Source: Cephalotus follicularis
Taxonomy: Eukaryota > Streptophyta > Magnoliopsida > Oxalidales > Cephalotaceae
Reading direction: 5' to 3'
Length of the DNA: 64,000 nucleotides
NCBI GenBank assembly: GCA_001972305.1
Contig: BDDD01005897.1
Coordinates: forward strand, 2,984-66,983
Shown: positions 41,109-52,205 of the stretch, in pieces
Position numbering within the stretch: the stretch's first letter is position 1
Layout of the letters: each line of letters begins with the position of its first letter
The notes under the pieces: model-generated
The model's input: only the letters and a program-made list of their open reading frames with translations
The model's database searches: none
Told to the model about the DNA's origin: nothing
Made by a program: the position numbers and the translations under genes

Positions 41109-42055
41109 CATTGAAAGTTCACATGGCCATCCACTTAAAAAGCAGAAAACGCTATTGAATAATGAGAACCATTGCGTTGCTTGTTCACAAGAAAAACTCA
41201 TTATAAGACCATCTACAACAAAAGTGGTTGTAGAATCTCCAAAATTCTTAGAGAGAATTCAAGGAGATATTTGTGGACCGATTAATCCACCATCTAGACC
41301 ATTTCGGTATTTCATGGTTTTAATAGATGCATCGATAAGATGGTCGCATGTCTGCTTACTTTCAACTTGTAATGTTGCATTTGCGAGACTATTGGTTCAA
41401 ATAAATAAATTACGAGCACAATTTCCAGATCATCCTATAAAGTCTATTCGGCTAGATAATGCTATTGAATTTTGTTCCAAAGCATTTGATGAATATTGTA
41501 TGGTAATAGGAATTTCCATTGAACATCATGTTCTTCACATACACGCCCAAAATGGGTTAGCTAAATCTCTTATCATTGATTTCTCGTCCTTTATTGATGA
41601 GATCAAAGTTACCCATTTCAGCTTGGGGACATGCGATATTGCATGTTGTGGCTCTTATACGTATAAGACCTACTGCATATCATAAATATTCTTCATTGCA
41701 ACTTGTTTTTGGTCAAGAACCAAACATATCCCACTTAAGAGTGTTTGGATGTGCAATATATGTCCCTATTTCACCTCCTCAGCGGAGCAAGATGGGACCA
41801 TAACGCAGACTTGGCGTTTATGTGGGATTTGATTCTCCATCAATTATAAGGTATCTTGAACCATTAACATGTGACATGTTTACTGCACGTTATGCAGACT
41901 GTCACTTTGATGAATTGGTTTTCCCAGTGTTAGGGGGAGAAAAGATTTTATTGAAAAATGAAAATGAAAATTCATGGAAAGCATCAAGAGTACATAATTT
42001 TGATCCACGTACAAATGAATGTGAACTACAAGTTCAAATGATCATTAATTTGTAA
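41109..42055 (+). pseudogene. Copia integrase (broken, catalytic Glu changed)
   Basis: The zinc-binding NHCVACSQEK, the first Asp region IQGDICGP and the second Asp region IRLDNAIEF are visible. The third catalytic residue, Glu in the usual NGLAES motif, reads Lys (NGLAKSLI at about 41549-41572). A frameshift follows at about 41575. The copia-specific FGCAIYVPI and GVYVGFDSPSIIRYLEP continue in other frames with a stop at 41802. Confidence 0.8.
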
Positions 42056-43519
42056 AATATTGTTAATCAAATACCAGATGCATTTAATGATGCTCAAAAA
42101 GTGGTAAAATCTTATATACCAGCTGTGATTGCTTCAGTAAGAATTGATATATCTAAAGCTAGTGAAAGCTCAATCGATATATTAAAGTCTAAACCACAGT
42201 TGAAACGTGGTAGACCAATTGGTGCTAAAGATATTGTGCCACGAAAACGAAAGGCAAATAAGAGTGGTGTACAAAACCCTGAAATAGCATTAACACAAGA
42301 TAATGTGTTATTTCCAGAACCCGCATTGATTCCATAGAGAGTACAAAGCCCCGAAGAGGCAGTAGGATTTCAAAATCAAGAAGTCTCGATTAATTATGCA
42401 CATAATGAACAAATATGGAATCGATATGAGATTATAATTAATGACAAGTTTGCCTATGTCGTTGCATTGGATATTACAAATCCTGTTATGGACCCTGAAC
42501 CACAAAGTGTTAACAATGTTAACAAAGAAATGATTAGCAAAAATGGAAAGATGCAATACAAGCAGAATTGCAATCTTTGTCCAAAAGAGAGGTATTTGGA
42601 CCAATAATTCAAACACCAAGTGGTGTAACCCCTGTTGGATTTAGATGGATATTTGTTCAAAAACGAATTGAGAAAAATAAAATTGTGAGATACAAAGTAA
42701 GGCTTGTAGCTCAAGGTTTCTCATAGAGACCAGGTATTGATTATCAGGAAACATATTCTCCAGTTATGGATGGAATCACTTTTCGATTCCTAATTAGTAT
42801 GTTGCTTCAAACAGACTTGAAACTCATCTTATGGACGTAGTAACAGCATACTTATATGGATCACTTGATAGTGACATATATATGAGAATTCTGATGAATT
42901 TAAAGTTTATGAATCGAACAAATCTCGTCACATGTATTCAATTAAGCTACAACGTTCGTTGTATGGATTGAAACAATCTGGTCGAATGTGGTACAATTGA
43001 CCAAGTGAATATTTAATCAAAAAAGGGTATACAAATGATCAAATATGTCCATGTATTTTTATCAAAAAATCTAACGATGGATTTGCTATTATTGCAGTAT
43101 ATGTGGATGACTTAAATCTTATAGGTACTTCTGAAGAGCTTACAAAGACTGCTACCTATTTAAAAGGTGAGTTTGAAATGAAAGATCTTGGAAAAACAAA
43201 ATTCTGTCTTGGTATACAAATGAAGCACATATCATTTGGGATCTTCATCCATCAATCCACATACACTGAAAAGGTTCTTAGTCGATTCAACATGGACAAA
43301 ACTTATCCTATAAGCACTCCAATGGTAGTCCAATCTCTTGATGTCAAGAAAGATCCATTTCGTCCTCAAGAAGAAGGAGAAGAAATCATTGGACCTGAAG
43401 TTCCTTATCTTAGCGCAATTGGAGCACTATTGTATCTTAAAAATTGCACAAGACATGATATTGCATTCTCTGTCAATTTACTAGAAAGATATAGCTCTAC
43501 ACAAACGAGAAGACACTGA
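42056..43519 (+). pseudogene. Copia reverse transcriptase (broken)
   Basis: Pieces in several frames are separated by stops at about 42336, 42607 and 42724. The recognisable segment is the YVDDLNLIG active site at about 43099, followed by FEMKDLGKTKFCLGIQ and the connection toward RNase H (YLSAIGALLYL). Upstream fingers are only traceable by short matches. Confidence 0.8.
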
Positions 43520-43559
43520 AATGAGATTAAGCACATAATGAGCAATCTGCGTGAAAGCA

Positions 43560-44098
43560 CTGATATTGGTCTATTTTATCCAATGAGCACAAAATCAACA
43601 TTTATCGGATATGCTGATGCTGGATACTTGTCTGATCCACATAAAGCAAGATCACAAACCGGTTATGTCTTTACCTTTTGTGACACTGCTATATCATGGC
43701 GATCAACAAAATAGACAATAACAGCAACTTCTTCGAATCATTCAGAGATCCTTGCAATTCATGACGCAAGCCGAGAATGTATATGGTTGAGATCAATGAT
43801 TCAACATATACAAGAATCGTGTGGACTATCCTCGATTAGAAATAATCCCACAGTAATATATGAAGATAATGCTGCTTGTATCACACAATCATAGGAGGAT
43901 ATATCAAGGGTGATCGAACGAAACATATTTCACCAAATTCTTCTACACCCATGAGCTTCAGAAAAATGGTGATATTAATGTACAACAAATCCGATCAAGT
44001 GACAATTTAGAGGATTTATTTACGAAGGCATTACCAGGTACTACATTCAAGAAGCTCACACATGACATTAGGATGCGTCATATTAAAGATATTCATTA
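43560..44098 (+). pseudogene. Copia RNase H (broken)
   Basis: The segment GYADAGYLSDPHKARSQTGY and the later SSNHSEILAIHDASRECIWL and VIYEDNAACI match copia RNase H. Stops interrupt it at about 43712 and 43892. It ends with the usual RHIKDI-like tail before the polypurine tract. Confidence 0.75.
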
Positions 44099-44248
44099 AT
44101 ACAGTACAAGAACTTATGAAATTTTGTTTCAGGAGGAAACTGTACTCTTTTTTCTTCGCAAATGTTTTTATCCCAATGAGTTTTTCCTAGTAAGGCTTTA
44201 ACGAGGCAGTCATAGTGATATGGAATAGAAATTCAAGGGGGATTATTA

Positions 44249-44413
44249 TGTAATAATATAATAATAAATAGTGAATTACTATTTCAACAACCAAACACTA
44301 TTCTAACAACCCATCTAAACTCGTATAAATAAGAATGTAATGTTAATAAGAAATTAAGGAATTCATAATAAGAAAATCTCTTATTTTCTCTATTGATATA
44401 TCTATATAGTACA
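44249..44413 (+). mobile_element. Short 3' LTR of the copia element
   Basis: About 165 bases, starting TGTAATAATATAATAATAAA after caaggggg and ending near ATAGTACA. No matching 5' copy exists in the window, so the right end is approximate. Confidence 0.55.
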
Positions 44414-44722
44414 ATCTTTTTTTTGTGGGTTAACCTCTTAAGTTTACAAAATAATCAAACCAATTTTTTTTTTTTTACTCTTTAATAGGGATTAATATCG
44501 TTGAGATAGCAGAAGACATAAATGTCCTCTAAATTCATATTTCTCAACGGCATTTAGATGACTATGTAATTTATCAAATCACAGTACCAAGTGTCCGTTC
44601 TCTCGAACCAAATATTAAAGTGGCCGAAGGCAAAACCCAAATTGAACATTTGTCTAGGGTCCTGCCTGACCCAAAAAAAGAAAAGTGAGTTGCAGTAGTA
44701 GTCTAGTAGATCAAATCAACCG
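44414..44722. other. Upstream region of the TMEM234-like gene
   Basis: A/T-rich with two T runs. No clear TATA box or other element was recognised. Confidence 0.4.
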
Positions 44723-45124
44723 ATGATCGGAGACGTAGAGAAGATGATAGCTGTGGGCCTAATCTGGGGCGCAACCAACGCCGCTATGCGTCGCGGCGCC
44801 CTCTTGTGGGACCAATCCCTCAATTCCTCTCTCCAACCAAAACAGCATCGCCACCACACCCTCCGCGCGTCGCTCAAAAATTGGCTTAGCCTTCTCTTGT
44901 TTTGGCACTACTCGCTTCCCTTTTTATTAAATCTCTCCGCCTCCGCCACTTTCTTCGCCATCTTAAGCCACACGCCCATCTCGCTCGCTGTCCCCGTCAC
45001 CAATGCCACCACGTTTGCTGCCACCGCGGTCGTTGGGATGCTATTCGGAGAAGAAACTCGGGTCGGGTTTGCTTTGCTTGGTACGGCCTTTATCGTTATC
45101 GGTGTTTGGCTTTGTATTACATGA
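44723..45124 (+). CDS. TMEM234-like small multi-pass membrane protein, 133 aa, single exon
   Basis: It starts MIGDVEKMIAVGLIWGATNA, then MRRGALLW. These two phrases are the hallmark N-terminus of the TMEM234/UPF0546 family, related to the EamA drug/metabolite transporter fold. Four hydrophobic segments are visible: about 8-22, 54-70, 74-95 and 97-132. SHTPISLAVPVTNATTFAAT and GMLFGEETRVGFALLGTAFI near the C-terminus are strongly family-like. The length equals that of the family, the start is in the conserved position, and no disruption is seen. The transported molecule is unknown for this family. It sits alone between a dead copia element and the XTH gene, 300 bases from the XTH stop and convergent with it. 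Confidence 0.9.
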   Translation: MIGDVEKMIAVGLIWGATNAAMRRGALLWDQSLNSSLQPKQHRHHTLRASLKNWLSLLLFWHYSLPFLLNLSASATFFAILSHTPISLAVPVTNATTFAATAVVGMLFGEETRVGFALLGTAFIVIGVWLCIT

Positions 45125-45428
45125 TCATCATCATCAGTATCTTTTTTTTTTTACTGTTTTACTTCAAATTTTATGTAATTTAATCTACTCTGTTGGCTGA
45201 TACACCGTTTATAATCAACAAAAACAAAACAAAACCTGTATTATCAGTTGTTACATTGTGTTAAACAATTGAAATACAAGAAGGGAATTGAAAATTATGA
45301 CACAACGCACTGAAAATTAAAGAATGAGCCGCAGAAAATTTTATTTATCAGTTGGGATTACTGAATTACTCATCTTTTAAAGACCAACAGTAAGGTCTCT
45401 TAGAATTGTTTGAGTGCAAATCGTGGTG

Positions 45429-47022
45429 TCAAAACTGTTGTTTGTAACATTCGGGTGGCATCTGTCCATTGAACCTTTTGGTATCTTTGCAGTAGTCGTA
45501 GATCATGTAGTTATCTCTTGCCCACATCATTTGACCCATCTTAGCATTGCTCAATTGTCTGTACGCGGCAGCTGTCCACCAGTTAGCAGGAGAACTAGAG
45601 GAGCATTGACTAATACTAGCTGGTCCATTCCACTTGCAGGCTCTTGCCCTGAAATGTCGTAATTTGGCTGTGAAGGGTGCGCTTTTCCAGTCAATCTTCA
45701 CAAGCCCACCTCTAGTTGCCCAGTTATCAGCATTCCATAAGCTCGTGTATACCCTCATACCTTGCTTGTTTGGGAAAGCAATATCCCGACTCTCATAGTT
45801 TCTGAAAACACGAATTGGTATACTGTCGATGTACCACCTGCAATTAAAGTTATGGAATGTGTAGTTTAGGCTCTGTTTGGCTCCAGGATAGATTGGGAAT
45901 TGGGAATGTCGTAGGAAAGTAAATAGTGAAATAAATTGGAATAGTTGTCAATGACTCAATAAGGTAGAAGTGACCTTTTGTGTGGGGAGAGATCATCTAT
46001 CATTTATAAAATGAGATTAACTTGCATAGTCTAGTGAAACATTCGAATATTACTTGTTTTTTTTAATTAAAATTTCTGGAGATTGTATTTATGCTGTCTT
46101 AAGAAAAGATGTTTTGAAGTACAGAAGAAGGCAGGTGCTAAGTAACTTTAACTTACACAATATCAGTGGGGTTCCAGTGAATGGTGTAGTTGTGGAAATC
46201 AGCAGTTGGGTCAAACCAAAGGTAGAATTGCTGCTCCTTACTTCCATTTCCTTCAGTGTAGATGTTTGTGTGGACAACATATGGTTGTCCAGAAACGTTC
46301 CCTAAAAATTCGAAATCTATCTCATCATGCTTGTTGCCAGTAGATGATAGCTGCACACATTAATTCGTTACTGTTATGTTTGTGTCCCGGTGCTGTTTTG
46401 TGTGTTATGCAGTGCTGGTTTTAAGCATCACCTGCAATTATCTTTAAGGGGAGGAAGGGATGTAAAGTGGAGGGGATCTCAGCAATGTCTGAGTTGCTTC
46501 CACTTAAAGACATTGTGGTCTTTAAGTAGTTAAAATGAACACTTAATCTAAAGTGGCATTAGCATAAACAATGAGACCTAGGTTGTTCAAATAGTTGCAC
46601 TTACATAATAGGCTGTAACTGTTCCGGCAGAGTTTCCAGGCACCAACTTGATTAGTATCTCAATGCTTCCAAATAAGAATGCTCTCTTTGATCGAGCAGC
46701 GCAGCCTGAGATCCGGACCACCATAGTAAGTAGTTAGAATTAGGCATTATTTTTTCTTTTTTTGAGCAAATTGCTAAAAAAAAAATTGGACCTGAAGAAT
46801 TGGAGTTATGATATTCAATAATTAGATGAGTTGCATGTATATGATCATACCTGAAGTTTGATCTAAAACAAGATGAAGATCATCGCCATTGCCTACAATT
46901 GCAGCATTACGAGCACCCCAGCTGATGTACATGCTTTTGGAGAAGTTTGCCTGGACTAAACTCTGATCCAATGCTATTGCAAGCATGAATAGAGCCACCA
47001 ACAGAGGTCTTAAACTTGCCAT
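45429..47022 (-). CDS. XTH: Xyloglucan endotransglucosylase/hydrolase (GH16), 4 exons, 291 aa
   Basis: Exons (minus order): 46851-47022, 46605-46705, 46157-46350 and 45429-45837. All are GT/AG and in phase to TGA. Residues about 1-25 form a signal peptide ending SLVQA, so the protein is secreted to the cell wall. The catalytic motif [10 protein letters not shown] is at about 100-109 (nucleophile and acid/base Glu both present), directly followed by the conserved N-glycosylation sequon NVS. The XET C-terminal domain carries paired cysteines (CKWNGP..SQC and YCKD..PPEC). The family cuts xyloglucan chains and rejoins them or hydrolyses them during wall remodelling. Length and exon pattern are typical. 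Which subgroup it belongs to cannot be decided by eye. A TATA box lies 90 bases upstream. Confidence 0.95.
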
Positions 47023-47105
47023 TCAACCTCAGTGAACAAATTTACTCTTTGCTCTGCCAATTGTCTTTGGACCTGAACTGGGATACTTTGTCTGTTGTTT
47101 GTGAT

Positions 47106-47119
47106 GGCTTTATATAGCT
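47106..47119 (-). promoter_or_regulatory. TATA box of the XTH gene
   Basis: On the minus strand it reads AGCTATATAAAGCC, ending about 85 bases before the start codon. That leaves room for a leader of about 55 bases. It is the clearest TATA element in the window. Confidence 0.65.
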
Positions 47120-47179
47120 TGTAACCAGCAAATGTGCCCTTCTAAGATGAAGCTGACTTTGACATTTTTTAAATTTAAT

Positions 47180-47247
47180 TTAAAAAAAAAATAGACAAAA
47201 AATAAAAAAAATAAAAAAAAAAAAAAAAAAAATAAAAAAAAAAAAAT
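47180..47247. repeat. A-rich low-complexity tract
   Basis: Nearly pure A with occasional T for about 65 bases. It lies upstream of the XTH promoter. The rest of 47120-47600 shows no gene. Confidence 0.85.
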
Positions 47248-47599
47248 GAAGAGGGATATATGTCTGAAAGAGAGCCTAGCATAAATTTATGTTGCCCGTG
47301 AATTCCTTTTTTTTAAGTTTTAAGAATTCTGTGACAATAAAACCACTTTATGAAAACCAGTGGCAATTTTGAAGACTACAAAATATATTATTTTGAAGCC
47401 ATATTTTGAATTTAAACCTAAAATTGAGAAATGAAAAAAAAAAACATATTAACTATATTTTGTAGGTATTGAAATGTAGAGTTAATTACGAGAGCACGAG
47501 AATGCAGAGTAGGTAATGATGGAGCCCAGCTGGGACGCGGATATGGAGTGGGAGAATGTCGTGCAAATGAGAGTACCAGCTATGATTACTTGCTCTAAT

Positions 47600-48726
47600 T
47601 AAGGTCTCTGTTCTCTTTTGATGGATGTGCACACAGATAAGCCACTGTACCAACTTTCTCCAAAACTTCAAAAGGTCCAATAAACCGAGGATTCAGCTTC
47701 CCCTTCAAACCAAACCAACGGACTCCTTTCCAAGGTGAAACCTTAAAAAACATATGGTCACCCTTTTTAAATTCTATATCCCTCATGTGCTTATATGCAT
47801 AACTCTTCTGTGGGGATTGTGCAGCTTTCAATTTATACCTCGCTATTGTCACTTTCTCGGTAGTGACCAGGACTAACTCGGGTACCTCGATAACTCTAAC
47901 TCCAACCTCGTCCCAGCAAGTTGGAGCCAGACATTTACTCCCATAAAAAGATTCAAAAGGAGCCATCCAAATACTGGCATGCCAACTGTTATTATAAGCA
48001 AACTCCACAAGGCTTAAATACTCATCCCAGTTTCCTGTCCACTCCAAAGCACAAGATCTCAACATGTCCTCCAAAGTCTGGATAGTCTACTCTAACTGTC
48101 CATCCGTCTGTGGGTGAAAAGCTATATTGTAACTGAGCCGCGTACCTCATGCCTTCTGAAATCCCTTCCAGAACATAGAAGTGAAATGGGGATCCCGATC
48201 CGAGATAATGGATACAGGCATCCCATGGAGTCTCACTATCTCATGCTGAAAGATCTATGCAAATCGATCCACAGAAAACTCGGATAGCTAGGAAGTGAGC
48301 CGATTTAGTTAATCGGTCCACCACTACCCATATGGCATCATTCTTCTTGAATGTCTTTGGTAAGCCCGTAACAAAGTCCATAGCAATACTTTCCTACTTC
48401 CATACAGGAATCTCCAATGGTTGCAAAAGCCCACTAGCTCACTGGTGTTCGATTTTAACTTGCTGATAGATCAAACATTTCCCAACAAACTCTGCCACGT
48501 CTCTCTTCATTCCGTTCCACAAGAAATTCCTCCTCAAGTCCTTGTACATCTTAGTAGAATCAGGATGTATAGAGAACGAAGAACTATGTGCCTCAGACAA
48601 AACTGCCTCCCTGATTTTCGGATATGCCGGCACACATAACCACTTACCTAGCAATATTACCCTATGTTCATCAACACGAAATTCAAGCTGCTTGCCCTCC
48701 TCTATATTCTGAGTCAAAGCCCACAC
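47600..48726 (-). pseudogene. Gypsy integrase (broken)
   Basis: The zinc-finger part ends RNFLWNGMKRDVAEFVGKCL (48439-48726). The core is scrambled by frameshifts, with traces of [10 protein letters not shown] and SFSPTDGWTV on the minus strand near 48100-48400. The C-terminal part (47595-48074) has EFAYNNSWHASIWMAPFES and the KGDHMFFKVSPWKGVRWFG block, and ends at EKVGTVAY. After that point the sequence no longer follows the family, marking the truncation. Confidence 0.8.
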
Positions 48727-51195
48727 AATTCACCATCCTCTTTCTGAGCTGCTTTAACCCGAGATATGAGAGTAGGTTCCACCTTCATATCAGCAATAAA
48801 CCCGTCTGAACCCCAAACATACAACTCTAACTCTAAACGCTCCATATCTGATATAAGCTGAGGTTGTGTAATCAAGACGGCCACACTTCCTGAACTTTTC
48901 TTGCTAAGAGCGTCAGCCACCACATTCGCCTTACCTGGGTGGTACTGAATATTTGCATCATAATCCTTGAGAAGTTTCGACCACCGTCTTTGCCTCATAT
49001 TCAGCTCTTTCTGGATAAAAATATACTTGAGACTCTTGTGATCGGTAAAAGTATCACAAGTTTCCCCGTAAAAATAATGCCTCAAGATTTTCAGAGCAAA
49101 TACCACGACCGCCAACTCAAGGTAGTGAGTAGGATAGTTCATCTCATAGGGTTTAAGTTGCCTCCAAGCATAAGCTATGACATGACCATGTTGCATAAAC
49201 ACACAACCCAATCCCTTCTTAGAGGTGTCATTGTAGATTTGATACCCACCTGTCCCAGATGGCAAGCTAAGAACCGGTGCAGACGCAAGCCTGTTCTTAA
49301 GCTCTTCAAAGCTTTTCTCACGCTCTTCATTCCAAACAAGCTTGGCACCCTTCTTCATAAGTTGCGTTAGTGACAAGTCTAGCAAGGAAAAGCCTTCCAT
49401 AAACCGCCTATAATAACCAGCAAACCCCCGAAAACTCCTCACCTCTGTCACAGTGGTAGGTCTCGGCCATTTAGTAATAGCCTCAACCTTTGAAGTATCC
49501 ACACTGATGCCTTCAGCTGATACTACATGGCCCAAAAATGCCACACGCCCTAACCAGAACTCAAATTTAGAAAACTTCGCATACAACTAATTCTTCCTCA
49601 AAATCCCCAACACCATGCGAAGCTGCTCTTCATGCTCCTTCCTCGACTTGGAGTACACCAGGATATCATCAATAAACACAATAATTGTTGGATTTTTGAC
49701 CAAACAATCTTGGTTTTGATGATAACAAAGCACCTAACAATGTTGCTTTAATGTGCAAGTAAAAGATAAAAAAAATAAGGAAGTGCAGTAATAGGGAAAA
49801 GCGCCGACGGTTTTGAGCAAAGCGTCAGCGCTTAACAAAGCTACGAAGGCTATGAGCAAAGCGCCAACAGTTAAACTCTTTTAAGCTAAAATTGCTCAAA
49901 GCACTGACGGTTTGTGTGGGAGTAGCAGCGCTTGAAAGCAAACCTTCGAAGCTTTAGAGGTTCGTATCAGCGGTTTATTCCAGAGACTTTTGGAGCCATT
50001 TAAGGAACTCAAAGCGACGACGCTCAATGGAAAGCGTCAGCGCTTTATGCCAAACAGTCGACACTTGCAACAAACCGCCAGCGGATTGAGGGAAGAATTC
50101 AAAATTCAATCTTCTAACGGTAACATAAGCGTCGACGCTTAGTGTTATTCCGGCGCCGCTTTGTTATTCCGGCGCCGCTTTGGGCGTGGGCAGAAATTAA
50201 CTGGACCACTTTTTGAGCGCCGTTTAAATCATAACAAGTCCCAAGACTGAAGTATCAAGTCCCAAGACTAAAGCTACATCTTCCAAGGCAAAAGTAACAA
50301 GTCTCAAGACAAAAAAAAGTGTTTCCCAAGGCAAAATAATAGCTCAAACAATTCAAATTCAGCTATAAACACAAGATCAAAGATGAACAAAAAAGACTTT
50401 GGCAAAACCTAAGAGAAGAGCTAAACTTGCATATCTTTAAATCAAGAAGAGAAGAACATCAAGAGCAAGTCTACACTTTCATATCCAAAGCTTGTGTCTA
50501 GATAGTTTTCACTTTCATACCAAACATTTGAGAGGTTACTTTGTGAATACAAATCCATCTTATAATCTTTCATTGTAAAAGGGGAGTGAACCCTTAGTGA
50601 GATAATCGAGGGGAGTGAACCTTTAATAGGATTATCACGGGGAGTGAACCCGGTGGGGAGTGAACCAAAAATTTGTAAGGTGTTTTCTTTGATTTGCACC
50701 CGCAATCCAAAATCAAAGGGTACTAGTGGTTTCTGGTGGAATCTCAAGGTGGACCTTGGGAAAAGTGGACGTAGGCAAGAGATTGGTCGAACCACTCTAA
50801 AACCGTGTTTGCAACCTTCTAACTCTATCTCTTTTACTTTTTACAATTTAGTCTTGCTTATTAGAGTATTTTGGTTGATTGTTTATATTCATAGTCTAAT
50901 TGTTTTTTCGCAAACAATTTATCATATAAAGAAGTTGCCATATAGTACTTTCAATAACAAACTTATCTAGGTACTCACTAAAAACCCGATTCATCAAATC
51001 CATAAAGACCGCTGGCGCATTGGTAAGTCTGAACGGCATCACTAGGAACTCATAATGCCCATACCGAGTACGAAAAGTGGTTTTAAGAATATCTTCATCT
51101 CTTACCCGTAATTGATGATAACCGGACCTCAGATCTATCTTGGAGAAATACCTTGCACATTGGAGTTGATCAAATAGGTCAACAATCAGAGGCAA
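48714..51195 (-). pseudogene. Gypsy reverse transcriptase and RNase H (split by an LTR)
   Basis: Palm residues [15 protein letters not shown] and [19 protein letters not shown] lie at 50959-51195. The catalytic F-x-D-D segment [11 protein letters not shown] lies on the other side at about 49640-49680, the LTR having entered only a few codons upstream. The thumb/RNase H part (48714-49586) contains [22 protein letters not shown] and [10 protein letters not shown]. Confidence 0.85.
49686..50953 (+). mobile_element. Complete solo LTR (1.27 kb, SIRE-like copia) within the gypsy reverse transcriptase
   Basis: It starts TGTTGGATTTTTGACCAAAC, then AATCTTGGTTTTGATGATAA, the typical opening of SIRE/Maximus LTRs. 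It ends TATAGTACTTTCA. The flanking duplication is ataat (49681-49685) and ataac (50954-50958), 4 of 5 bases alike. Removing it restores the RT frame. It has several gcgtcagcgc/gcgccgacgg words at 49800-50190 and a run of 'ggggagtgaaccc' repeats near 50580-50665. No coding. Confidence 0.9.
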
Positions 51196-52205
51196 GGGAT
51201 ATTTATTTCTGATAGCTCCCTATAATCAATGCATAACCTCATAGAACCATCTTTCTTCTTTACAAATAAAACCGGATCACCCCATGGTGAAATACTCGAC
51301 CGGATAACACCCCGATCAAAAAACTCTTGCAACTGTTCCTTCAACTCCTGTAATTCCAATGGTACCATCATATATGGTGCCTTAGATATAGGTCTCACCC
51401 CAGGAGTGAGTTTGACGGAAAACTTAACCTCTCGTTGCGGTGGTAACCTCGGCAACTCCTCTGAAAACACATCAGAAAATTCATTAACGACGAAGTAATC
51501 CTCAAGGCGAGGTTCATCCTTGGTGATATCCTTCACAACGGCCAAGAACTCTTCACCACCATTGGACACCAATTTTCGAGCCTTCAAAATTGAGATGATC
51601 TTAATCACCTTCCTCGGTTCTGAGCCTTGATACACAAACTCAGGTAGATTTACATCTCCAAACAGAATTCTCCTGGCTTGATCGTCAATCGAAACCTGAT
51701 GATGATCCAACCAATCCATCCCAAGGATCACATCGAAATCGTACATCTCCATTGGGAGGAGATCCGCTTCACGAATTTTATCATCAAACACAACAAGGCA
51801 ACCACAAAAGCACTCAAACGCAATAATAGAAGTCCTCATAGGGGTCGAAAGAGTCAAAACTGGATCAAGAGACTAAGAAGGCACCCCAAGATACCGAACA
51901 AAAGACTTAGCTACCACAGAGTGAGTTGACCCAATATCAAAAAAAAAAAAAACAAACGCCTTACGGTTACCAATAAAAAGAAATCCTGAAACAGTACCTA
52001 GAGCATCTGCAGCCTGATGAGTGGTCATACCAAACACCCTGCCTCCTGCATTACGCTGTCCAGCATCACCACCATTTCCTCCTCTAACATTAGCAAGAGG
52101 GTTAGTGCACTCCTTAGCAAAATGACCCACCTGACCACACAAGAAACAAGCCCCAGTAACCCTATAACATAATCTGCCAGGATGCTGCCCTCCACAAGTC
52201 TCACA
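51186..52205 (-). pseudogene. Gypsy zinc knuckle, protease and start of RT (broken)
   Basis: Two Cys-rich units: CETCGGQHPGRLCY and the CCHC knuckle CFLCGQVGHFAKEC. The protease region has an altered active site, FDIGSTHSVV where the family has DTGATHSFI, preceded by a run of Phe codons. A stop near 51873 separates it from the next frame, which holds [10 protein letters not shown], then [20 protein letters not shown], then [16 protein letters not shown], where a further frameshift occurs. Confidence 0.85.

Larger units (their letters stand above)
36765..44413 (+). mobile_element. Decayed Ty1/copia retrotransposon, interrupted by a solo LTR
   Basis: Coding order gag - protease - integrase - reverse transcriptase - RNase H is typical of Ty1/copia. 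A polypurine caaggggg lies at 44234-44241 and a short 3' LTR at 44249-44413 (TGTAATAATATAATAA...ATAGTACA). No 5' LTR was found upstream of the gag start. Many in-frame stops and frameshifts show it is dead. The element was split inside the integrase region by the LTR at 38445-41108. Confidence 0.88.
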
